A stretch of 64,000 nt of DNA from an uncultured Coriobacteriaceae bacterium (lineage in GTDB: Bacteria > Actinomycetota > Coriobacteriia > Coriobacteriales > Atopobiaceae). The stretch is from NCBI GenBank assembly GCA_902778135.1, contig CACYWP010000002.1, forward strand, positions 124,001-188,000, written 5' to 3'. Below the pieces are notes generated by a model. That model ran no database searches and was not told the DNA's origin. It was given only the letters and a program-made list of their open reading frames with translations. This document shows positions 45,560 through 53,365 of this stretch, one piece after another. How positions within the stretch are numbered: the stretch's first letter is position 1; every line of letters starts with the position of its first letter. A program made the translations under genes and the position numbers.

Positions 45560-45603
45560 ATCCTGCGTTGACCTACTGCATCAGAGACCTGCGGAGGCGC
45601 CCT

Positions 45604-45810
45604 ATGGCCCGTTATGACTACAAATGCCCGAGCTGCGGCAAGCAGTTCGAGGTTGAGCACCCTATGAGCGAACGACCCACGATCCTTTGCCCCTCCTGTG
45701 GCACCGAGGCGCAGCGCGTCTTCTCGGCGTCGGGCATCCACTTCGAGGGTCACGGGTTCTACAACACCGACCAGCGCAAGTCCGCTGGGTCGACGGGGTC
45801 TTCCGACTAG
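45604..45810 (+). CDS. FmdB-family zinc-ribbon protein
   Basis: A 68-residue protein starting MARYDYKCPSCGKQFEVEHP, with a second pair CPSCG near residue 30. The four cysteines form the CxxC...CxxC zinc ribbon typical of FmdB-like putative regulators. The C-terminal third is Gly/Ser-rich and probably unstructured. A GGAGG ribosome-binding site 7 bases before the ATG supports the start. The function of the family is poorly known, and no target can be inferred here. It stands alone on the plus strand and ends convergently with rsmB. Confidence 0.88.
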   Translation: MARYDYKCPSCGKQFEVEHPMSERPTILCPSCGTEAQRVFSASGIHFEGHGFYNTDQRKSAGSTGSSD

Positions 45811-45836
45811 CGGGGATTCCTGAGCTCGAGCACGCG

Positions 45837-45867
45837 GGGGTCACATCGCGAGGTGTGGCCCCTTCTT
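45837..45867 (+). terminator. Terminator of the FmdB-type gene
   Basis: GGGGTCACA (45837-45845) pairs with TGTGGCCCC (45854-45862) with one G-T wobble, followed by TTCTT. It lies 27 bases after the stop, between convergent genes. Confidence 0.65.
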
Positions 45868-45915
45868 CGTCAGCGTGCCTTGCAAGCGCCTGGACCCCCT
45901 TGGGATCACCACCGT

Positions 45916-47349
45916 CTATCCATCCGCCCGCATGAGCGCCAGGAAGTGCGTGTCCGCCATGCCTAGGTCGCAGTCCGCGCATCCCGTCAGCAGGCAGCCA
46001 CTCCCCGTCGTCCACGGTTCGGCAATCCGACGCAATCGCCCGTCTTCCCCTCCCAGGCGCCCGGTGGCGGAAACGAGCCGGAATCGCGCACCCTCCTTGG
46101 ACGACAGGAAGGATTGGACCACGTCCTCGTCCTCCTGCGGGAGGGCGGAGCACGTGCTGTATGCCAGGGTCCCCCCGGGCGCTACACGGGAAGCGGCCGC
46201 CTGCACCAGCTCGACCTGGAGTGCCGGAAGCGATGGCTCCCGCCTCGAGTCAACCGCAGCGGGCTCCAGCTGCCAGGCAATCTCGGGATGCCTGCGCATG
46301 GTCCCCACACCCGAGCAGGGGGCATCGAGAAACACGAGGTCATACTCCTCGCAGATGCCATCGTGACCCGTTTCCCCCAAGCGGCGCCCGTCAAGCGTAT
46401 GGCAGCTCACGACATCCGACAGGCCCGCCACGGCCATGCGTCGGCATGCGACCTGCGTCTTGAACGGCTCCGAGTCCACCGCGTCGACGAGCGCAAGGCC
46501 GCCATGGTCCCATGCCGCAAACTGCATCAGGAGGGTCTTGGTGCCCCTCCCCTGCCCGACTTCCAGCACGCGCTCGCCTGGCTTGGGCGAGAGGAGGCGC
46601 GCGATGAGCTGGGCTGCGACGTCGGAGACGACGACGTCGGTAGCCTCGACCAGACCGGATGTGGCAAGCCCTGCGGGCGTGTCGAGCACGTGGGCTCCCG
46701 GCAGCGATGCCACACGAGGCGACAGCCCTGCGGCCGCCAGGAGCTGCAGCGCCTCGTCCGGATCATGACGCATGGGGTTCACGGCCACCACGGTCGGCGC
46801 CGCATCCAGACGCGTGGAGAGCATGCGTCGAGCCATCTCCATCCCACGCGAGGTGGCCAGCTGTCGCACCAGCCACTCGGGAGTCCCCGAGGCCAGCGCC
46901 AGGTCGGTCGCATCACAGGACCCGTCCTCGCTGCGCCTCCGCGCGGCATTGACGGCTGGGAGATCCTCGTCCGCCACGCGTCGCAGCACCGCATTCGCCA
47001 CACCCGCGGCCCGTGGGGAGACGTTGCGCACCAGCTCGACCCCTTGGCTCACCGCCGCACGGGCCGGCGTCTCCATCCAACACAGCTCGAAGGCCGACAG
47101 GCGCATCGCATCGCGCACGCGCGGCTCGAGGTCGCGAGGTCGACGCAGATGGGAGTCCAGCAACGCATCCACCTGACCCACTGTCGCCGCGACGCCCATG
47201 GCCAGACGAAACGCAAAGGCGCGGTCGCGCTCGTCAAGCCGTGCCATCGCGTCCGACTGTCGCAGCAGGTCACGCATGCGTGCTTCGCGTCTGCGGCACG
47301 CGCCAATGGCCTGGAGCGCCGCCTTGCGTGCGGGGGTTGGACGTGACAC
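45916..47349 (-). CDS. rsmB: 16S rRNA (cytosine-C5)-methyltransferase RsmB/Sun family
   Basis: Methylates C967 of 16S rRNA in the model family. The 477 residues have an N-terminal NusB-like RNA-binding domain (about 5-140) and a NOL1/NOP2/Sun catalytic domain. The SAM site is VLEVGQGRGTKT, with Gln where most have Cys or Ala. The motif IV Cys is in LDAPCSGVGTMRRHPE, and the catalytic Cys is in YSTCS. The start is GTG 47349, just 2 bases beyond the fmt stop. The open frame upstream overlaps fmt and is not conserved. fmt-rsmB is a classical pair. Confidence 0.94.
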   Translation of the reverse strand: MSRPTPARKAALQAIGACRRREARMRDLLRQSDAMARLDERDRAFAFRLAMGVAATVGQVDALLDSHLRRPRDLEPRVRDAMRLSAFELCWMETPARAAVSQGVELVRNVSPRAAGVANAVLRRVADEDLPAVNAARRRSEDGSCDATDLALASGTPEWLVRQLATSRGMEMARRMLSTRLDAAPTVVAVNPMRHDPDEALQLLAAAGLSPRVASLPGAHVLDTPAGLATSGLVEATDVVVSDVAAQLIARLLSPKPGERVLEVGQGRGTKTLLMQFAAWDHGGLALVDAVDSEPFKTQVACRRMAVAGLSDVVSCHTLDGRRLGETGHDGICEEYDLVFLDAPCSGVGTMRRHPEIAWQLEPAAVDSRREPSLPALQVELVQAAASRVAPGGTLAYSTCSALPQEDEDVVQSFLSSKEGARFRLVSATGRLGGEDGRLRRIAEPWTTGSGCLLTGCADCDLGMADTHFLALMRADG

Positions 47350-47351
47350 GG

Positions 47352-48263
47352 CTAGGCACGCTTCCAGGAGAGGTCGCCACGCAGGCCCGCCGCCCAGGCT
47401 CCCGCATCCATCTCGCGCTTGCCATCGGGCTTCACACGATCCAGCTCGAGCGAGCCATCTGAGCATCCCAGAAAGACATGCCCCTTGCGCACCTTGACGC
47501 AGCCCTGGTCAAGCGAGTCCCCTCCCGCATGTGCTGCGAGCGCACGAACGCCCTTGCCGCCAACCACGAGACGAGCGGGAGCGGTGTCGAGGGACGCGCG
47601 TACGCGTCGCACGTTGAGGTCGACCGGGTCGGATGGGTCCAGTAGCATCTCCGTCTTCTCGACCTTGGCGGCGAAGGTGACGAGCGAGGCGTCCTGTTCG
47701 GTCCACCGGACCGTACCGTCCTCGAGCGTTGGCAGGGCCGCGAGTAGCTCGCGGGCACCGAGCTCCGCAAGCTCGGACATCACCGTCGCGCAGTCCTTGT
47801 CTCCCACGACAACCGACGCCTGGCGACAGTAGGCGCCGGCATCCATCTCGCGTACCAGGCGCATGACCGACACGCCCGCGCGCTCGTCGCCGGCAAGCAC
47901 CGCGCGCTGGATGGGGGCGGCCCCTCGCCATTTCGGAAGCAGCGAGGCATGCACGTTGACGCAGCCCAAGGGAGCCAGCGTCAGCACGCGATCCGGGAGC
48001 AGGCAACCGTAGGCCACCACGACGATCAGGTCGGGCCGCACCCCTTCGAGCGCCTGATATGCCTCGTCGGTGATGCGCGTGGTCTCGAGTACGGGAATGC
48101 CCAGCTCCACGGCACGTGCCTTGACGGGAGACGGGACCAGCCTGCGCCCGCGCCCGCGCACCGCGTCGGGACGTGTGAGCACAAGCGCGACATCGTGGGT
48201 GGCAGCCAGTGCGGCCAGGGACGGTACGGCGAATTCGGGCGTGCCCATGAAGACGATGCGCAT
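47352..48263 (-). CDS. fmt: Methionyl-tRNA formyltransferase
   Basis: Formylates initiator Met-tRNA. The 303-residue protein begins MRIVFMGTPEFAVPSL. The catalytic segment NVHASLLPKWRGAAPIQRA carries the His and Asn of the family, with a C-terminal tRNA-binding OB domain. It follows def, the enzyme that later removes the formyl group. Confidence 0.97.
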   Translation of the reverse strand: MRIVFMGTPEFAVPSLAALAATHDVALVLTRPDAVRGRGRRLVPSPVKARAVELGIPVLETTRITDEAYQALEGVRPDLIVVVAYGCLLPDRVLTLAPLGCVNVHASLLPKWRGAAPIQRAVLAGDERAGVSVMRLVREMDAGAYCRQASVVVGDKDCATVMSELAELGARELLAALPTLEDGTVRWTEQDASLVTFAAKVEKTEMLLDPSDPVDLNVRRVRASLDTAPARLVVGGKGVRALAAHAGGDSLDQGCVKVRKGHVFLGCSDGSLELDRVKPDGKREMDAGAWAAGLRGDLSWKRA

Positions 48264-48297
48264 GCGGAGCTCCTTAGGTTACGGGTCGAACGAACGA

Positions 48298-48328
48298 GGC
48301 GAGCCATCCATGACGCGGGTGGCTCGCC
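48298..48328 (-). terminator. Hairpin between def and fmt
   Basis: GGCGAGCCATCC and GGGTGGCTCGCC form a 12-bp stem with one imperfect pair, followed on the minus strand by TCGTTCGTTCG. It may partly terminate def transcripts. Confidence 0.55.
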
Positions 48329-48356
48329 ATCGATGGGCCGGATGTCGTGGAAGTGC

Positions 48357-48902
48357 CTACTCCACGTCGGTGTCGCCAGGCTTGGCGCCAGCGGCCAGGG
48401 CATCCTGGAACTCGCGCATCTTTGCGGCACGCTTCAGGGGGCGCAGGTGGTCGAGCATCGTGACGCCGTGCAGATGGTCGATCTCGTGCTGGAGGCACAC
48501 GGCCATCAGGTTGTTCTCTGCCTCGTAGCGCATCAGTTCGCCATCGAGGTTCAACGCATGGACCACGACATGGCTGGGACGGCTGATGCGAACCGTGATG
48601 CCGGGGAACGAGAGGCATCCCTCGGGGAACTCGCGCTCCTCGCCGTCCGCGGTGATGATCTCGGGGTTGATGAGGACGTACGGGTTCCTCTTCTTGTCCG
48701 TGTAGTCGACATCGATGACGACCATCTGGACCAGCTCGCCCACTTGGGGGGCAGCGAGGCCGCAGCCCTCGGTGGCATACATGTCCTCGAGCATGCGCTC
48801 GGCCAGCTCGCGGATCTCGGGGGTGATCTCGGCGATGGACGCGCATTCGGTGTTCAGGCGCTCGTCTGGGGCAACGACGATGTCTTCGGTATCAGGATGC
48901 AT
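48357..48902 (-). CDS. def: Peptide deformylase
   Basis: Removes the formyl group from nascent proteins. The 181-residue metalloenzyme has all three signatures: GCGLAAPQVG, EGCLSFPG (metal Cys) and QHEIDHLHG (metal His pair and catalytic Glu). It lies between priA and fmt in the conserved order. Confidence 0.97.
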   Translation of the reverse strand: MHPDTEDIVVAPDERLNTECASIAEITPEIRELAERMLEDMYATEGCGLAAPQVGELVQMVVIDVDYTDKKRNPYVLINPEIITADGEEREFPEGCLSFPGITVRISRPSHVVVHALNLDGELMRYEAENNLMAVCLQHEIDHLHGVTMLDHLRPLKRAAKMREFQDALAAGAKPGDTDVE

Positions 48903-49044
48903 AATGACTCCTTGCGGTGTTGTTGACGAACAGCATGGTACTACCCCATTCGCGCGATGCCCATTCGCTGCACAAAAAGCGTTGATGTGCGAGACGTCGC
49001 GCTCCGTCGCGCTATGCCGACGGTGATGCGCGCTGCCTTCCCCG

Positions 49045-51348
49045 CTACATCAGGTCGTGGCAGTCGACGTCGATGGCTATCGAGACACCGTTGCGCCTGC
49101 CAAGCTTGCGTACCTCCTCGCCAAGGAGCTCCCCCATGTTGGCATCCGTCGGCGCCTTCACCATGATGTGACGCCTTACGCGGTCCTTTGCCTTCGCCTT
49201 CAGGCAGTCCGCAGGTCCCAGCACCTCCCATTCGGCCCGCCCGTCCAGGCGCAGATGCAGGCTGTGGGCAAGGTCGTCCAAGGCGAGGTTGACGGCACGC
49301 GGGTCTCGCCCCGACGCGACCACATTGGCCAGCCGCCTGTAGGGTGGGTACTCCGCCTCGCGACGGTCATCCAGCTCGGGGCCCAGGAACAGGGCGCGAT
49401 CGTGGCATGCGACCGCCTGTATCGCAGGGTGTCCCGCCCAGTAGGTCTGCACGATGACGCGCCCGGGCCGCTCACCGCGTCCCGCACGACCCGCCACCTG
49501 TTCGAGCAGGTCGTACGTTCGCTCTCCCGCACGGAAGTCGGGGAGCTTCAGCGTCGTGTCCGCGTTGATGACCCCCACCAGCGTGACCTCGGGAAAGTCG
49601 AGCCCCTTGGCTATCATCTGGGTGCCGACGAGCACCGCGCAGGAAGCGGCATCGAAACGCTCCAACAGGCGTTGGTGGTCGCCCTTGCCTGCCGTCGTGT
49701 CCGCATCCATGCGAATGACCTCCGCACGGTCGCCCACCAGCATGGAAAGCTCGTCCTCCACACGCTGGGTGCCCACGCCATATGCCCCCATGTAGCGGCT
49801 GCCGCAGTTGGGACAGGACGCCGAGGGACCCGACCCTGCCAGCGCGGGCCACGTGCGCCCGCAGGTGTGGCATGCGAGCTGGTGGGTGCGCTCGTGATAG
49901 GTGAGTGCCGTCGAGCAATGGGGGCATTCGGGCACGCAGCCACACTCCTGGCACATCAGGAAGGTCGCGAAGCCGCGCCGGTTGAGCAGCAGTACGGCCT
50001 TTTCCCGCCGTTCCAGCACCTCCTCCAGCCCCTGGCGCAGGACGTCCGAGAAGACCGGCCATCTGCTGCCAGATGGCTGCTGGGTCATGTCCACGACCTG
50101 GATGGTGGGGAGCAGGGCACGGCCAGGACGCTCGGGCATGCTGACACGCGTCCAGCGCACCCCCGCCCAGGTGCCGTCCTTGCAGCGTGCGAGGCTCTCC
50201 ACCGACGGCGTCGCCGAGCCGAGGACGAGGGCGCAGCCGCGCTCCCGCGCCAGCCGGGCGCCGAGCTCTCGCGCGTGGTAGCGCGGGGCCGATCCCTGCT
50301 TGTAGCTGCCCTCGTGCTCCTCGTCGATGATGATAAGGCCCACGTCGCCCAGGGGGGCGAACAGGGCAGAGCGGGCACCGACCACGACATGGGCGGCTCC
50401 TTGGCGCACGAGGTCCCACTGGTCGAAGCGCTCCCCTGCCGAGAGACGCGAGTGCAGGACGGCCACATCGTCGCCAAAGCGCGAACGGAAGCGTCCGACC
50501 GTCTGGGCTGTCAGCGATATCTCGGGGACGAGGACCAACGCCCCCCTGCCCCGTGCACGCACCCGTTCGATGGCATCGAGGTACACCTCGGTCTTGCCCG
50601 AGCCCGTCACCCCGTCTACCAGCACGACGTCGCCGCGCCCGGCCTGGCACGCCTCGTCGATGGCCGCGAGCGCCTCGCGCTGCCCCTGGGTCAACCGCTC
50701 GGGACGGGGAGCGCTTGCGGACGATAGGGTGGTCTCCCCGGAACCACGCACGTGGCGGCGGGACTCGACGACGACCGCACCCCTCCTTTCAAGCGACGCG
50801 ACCGCCTGTGCGGCGCCGGGTATCGTCGCCGCAAGCTCTGCCACGCTCATCGGGCCGGCGGTCAGCGCCTGTAGCACGGCGCGCTGGCGCCCCGCGTTCT
50901 TGTGCGGCTCGTAGGGGTCGCCCGTCTCGGCGAGGCGCACCCAGCGCACGTCCACCCGTCCAGAGCGGTCGCACACCAGCTCCCACGGCGAGCTTTCGCC
51001 ATCACGACGCATCTTGACCTGCTGGCCCGGGGCAAGGAAGGGCCGTATCGCCTCGCAGGGCGGGCAGGCGTACTCGCGTGCCAACCAGGATGCGACCCGA
51101 GCCGCACCGATGTCGAACGCGGACGGCGCCAGCACCTGCAGCACCGGGTGAATCCGGTCGGGCGAAAGTCCCGCGACGGGGCGCTCGGTCACCGCGACCA
51201 CGTAGCCCACCGAAGGGCGGCGCGAAAAGTTGACCAAGACCGTGCACCCCACCTGGACCTCATCTGCCAGCTCGGCGGGTATCTCGTAGTCGAAGGCGCG
51301 CTCGAGGGCGCGCGTCGGTATGTCAAGCACGACATGCGCGTATGGCAT
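49045..51348 (-). CDS. priA: Primosomal protein N' (PriA helicase)
   Basis: Restarts stalled replication forks. The 767 residues comprise an N-terminal 3'-DNA-binding domain and a DExH helicase with VTGSGKTEVYL and IIDEEHEGSYKQ. An inserted zinc-binding region (CQECG...CPHC...CHTCG...CPNCG) and a C-terminal helicase lobe with GTQMIAKGLDFP and AGRAGRGERPG follow. Nothing is missing. First of the priA-def-fmt-rsmB series. Confidence 0.97.
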   Translation of the reverse strand: MPYAHVVLDIPTRALERAFDYEIPAELADEVQVGCTVLVNFSRRPSVGYVVAVTERPVAGLSPDRIHPVLQVLAPSAFDIGAARVASWLAREYACPPCEAIRPFLAPGQQVKMRRDGESSPWELVCDRSGRVDVRWVRLAETGDPYEPHKNAGRQRAVLQALTAGPMSVAELAATIPGAAQAVASLERRGAVVVESRRHVRGSGETTLSSASAPRPERLTQGQREALAAIDEACQAGRGDVVLVDGVTGSGKTEVYLDAIERVRARGRGALVLVPEISLTAQTVGRFRSRFGDDVAVLHSRLSAGERFDQWDLVRQGAAHVVVGARSALFAPLGDVGLIIIDEEHEGSYKQGSAPRYHARELGARLARERGCALVLGSATPSVESLARCKDGTWAGVRWTRVSMPERPGRALLPTIQVVDMTQQPSGSRWPVFSDVLRQGLEEVLERREKAVLLLNRRGFATFLMCQECGCVPECPHCSTALTYHERTHQLACHTCGRTWPALAGSGPSASCPNCGSRYMGAYGVGTQRVEDELSMLVGDRAEVIRMDADTTAGKGDHQRLLERFDAASCAVLVGTQMIAKGLDFPEVTLVGVINADTTLKLPDFRAGERTYDLLEQVAGRAGRGERPGRVIVQTYWAGHPAIQAVACHDRALFLGPELDDRREAEYPPYRRLANVVASGRDPRAVNLALDDLAHSLHLRLDGRAEWEVLGPADCLKAKAKDRVRRHIMVKAPTDANMGELLGEEVRKLGRRNGVSIAIDVDCHDLM

Positions 51349-51478
51349 GCGCCCTCCCCTCCGCGATCCGATGGATAGGAGTCGATTCTACCCGATGCGG
51401 CAGACGACAATTGCCCCATCGCGAGCATAGGCCGGAGGACGCCCGCCCCGTAGGCGTCGCGCCCCGCCGCACCGTCTG

Positions 51479-52276
51479 CTACGAGATCGTACGACCGAGG
51501 AAGCGCTCTGCGTTATGCCAGCACATGTCCTCCAGCTCGCCGTCGGAGAACCCTAGGCTTGAGAACCGCTCGTACTCCTCCGCGGGCTCCCACATCGGGA
51601 AGTCGGAGCCGAACAGGATGCGATCGGTCCCGTATGCATAGACCAGCTCGCGCGTGCGACGCGGCCCCAGGGAGTACATGGAGCTCGATACGTCCAGGAA
51701 GCAGTTCTCGTCCTCCAGGAACTCCAGCGCATAGTCCTGCACGGACCAGCCGCCGAAGTGAGCGGCGTCGACGACCAGGTCGGGGAATTCGTGCAGGATG
51801 CGCTTCATGCGCCGTGGGTGCGAGTAGTCGTAGCGGTAGTCGCCGCAATGGATGGTCATGGGCAGGTGGCAGGCCTGGGCGATGTCGTAGACCCGCATCA
51901 GGCGTGGGTCGTCCATGTTGACGCCCTGCGTGTCAGGGTGCAGCTTGATGCCGCAGAGGCCCAGGCCCATCGCACGCTCGATCTCGGCGGCGGGGTCCTC
52001 GTAGTCCTGATGCATCGCCATGAACCCCACGAAGTTGTCGTGTGCGTCCACTTCGCGCGAGATGAAGTCGTTGATCGACTCGACCGTCTGGGGCTTCACC
52101 GCCACGGAGCAGACCACGCAGTGCGTGATGGGCGACCCCTCGAGTGAATGAGCCAGCTGTGCGACCGACCCGTCCTGGGCATCCATCTCGATGTTGTAGA
52201 AGCGACCGATGCTTTGGGTGGCCCGCTCGCTGATCTTCTCGGGATATATGTGGACGTGCACGTCGACGACAGGCAT
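51479..52276 (-). CDS. Amidohydrolase-family metal-dependent hydrolase
   Basis: A 265-residue TIM-barrel protein of the amidohydrolase-2 type. It begins PVVDVHVHIYPEKI (metal HxH); GIKLHPDTQG, MTIHCGDYRYD, VVDAAHFGGW and LFGSDFPMW complete the metal and catalytic set. Family members include decarboxylases and hydrolases; the substrate is not deducible. It is a single gene, 130 bases upstream of priA on the same strand. Confidence 0.87.
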   Translation of the reverse strand: MPVVDVHVHIYPEKISERATQSIGRFYNIEMDAQDGSVAQLAHSLEGSPITHCVVCSVAVKPQTVESINDFISREVDAHDNFVGFMAMHQDYEDPAAEIERAMGLGLCGIKLHPDTQGVNMDDPRLMRVYDIAQACHLPMTIHCGDYRYDYSHPRRMKRILHEFPDLVVDAAHFGGWSVQDYALEFLEDENCFLDVSSSMYSLGPRRTRELVYAYGTDRILFGSDFPMWEPAEEYERFSSLGFSDGELEDMCWHNAERFLGRTIS

Positions 52277-52392
52277 GTGGCCTCCTCGCGGTTGGTGTAT
52301 TGAGTCATCTTAGACGAGGCTAACCACAATCGCGGAAGGGGTAACACTCCCGTGACAGGATGCGTGCCGTTCGGTTGCGGGAGAAGCTGCCG

Positions 52393-53220
52393 CTAGTCGT
52401 CGCTGCCGATGGCCTTCAGCACCCAGTTGACGCGCAGGATGATGAACAGCGAGATCGAGGCGATGATCAGGAAGATGACGATGGGGGTGGCGTAGGTCAG
52501 GAAGTTGATGATGCGCGCGTCGCTCGTGGCGGCGAATCGGCCGATGGCCGCCGTCTGCAGCGAGTAGAGCGACACCAGCGCGCACGACAGCGACAGCGCC
52601 TTGCTCGCGCTGATCAGCGGATCCTCGAGCTTGCGCCATTTGTGCAGGTTGATGACGGCGGCGGTGACGTTGTAGAAGGCGAAGAGCGCCACCACGACCA
52701 GCATGTGCGTGGCGTAGCTGGGACGATAACCCAGACGGTTGGAGACGATGCCCAAGACGATGACCACCGTCGTCAGGAACAGCAGGTGGACGCCCGTCCT
52801 GCGATAGCGGCGCAGCTCCTCGCGGCCGTCTGCGGCCAGGGTCTGCATGTAGGTCACGATGTTCACGCGCATGAAGGTGAGCCACGCGTAGTAGGCCGAG
52901 AGGGCTGCAAACCACAGCGAGCTGCGACGATAGGCGTTGTACGCCTGATAGAAGACGAAGAAGAGGTTGATGACGGCGCTGACCTTCGTGGACGTCGCGG
53001 CGCGCAGCCAGGGGTCGTCCTGGTACGCCTTGAAGAAGCTCCGCAGGGGCTTCTTGATGAAGGTCTCGAGGAACGACGAGCGGTCGGTGCGTATGCGGTT
53101 CACGACCCATCCCGCCGCCTTGGCAACGTCCTGGGCGATGTCGGCGTTGACCAGCGGCGCCTGGCCCATCTCGCCACCGATGGGATTGCTCTCCTGCGGC
53201 CTCTCGTCCCGATCGCTCAT
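52393..53220 (-). CDS. Multi-spanning membrane protein of unknown function
   Basis: 275 residues. A roughly 80-residue hydrophilic N-terminus is followed by six to seven hydrophobic segments (from about residue 90 to the end), with a charged loop around 140-152 and another near 200. There is no transporter motif and no catalytic signature. The ATG at 53220 is preferred, with an AAGGGGG ribosome-binding site; an upstream in-frame start at 53250 lacks one. It is probably an independent transcript. Confidence 0.7.
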   Translation of the reverse strand: MSDRDERPQESNPIGGEMGQAPLVNADIAQDVAKAAGWVVNRIRTDRSSFLETFIKKPLRSFFKAYQDDPWLRAATSTKVSAVINLFFVFYQAYNAYRRSSLWFAALSAYYAWLTFMRVNIVTYMQTLAADGREELRRYRRTGVHLLFLTTVVIVLGIVSNRLGYRPSYATHMLVVVALFAFYNVTAAVINLHKWRKLEDPLISASKALSLSCALVSLYSLQTAAIGRFAATSDARIINFLTYATPIVIFLIIASISLFIILRVNWVLKAIGSDD

Positions 53221-53365
53221 GCATGCCCCCTTGCCGTCACCAGCCACCATCAGCGATGCGTGAAGCGTAGCAGAATGAATGCCCCCGCGGCATAACGAAC
53301 CCCATGTCAGGCATCATAGCTTCGGTCCGCGTGGGTGGACGATTCATGCGTGCCAACGCGTCGCG

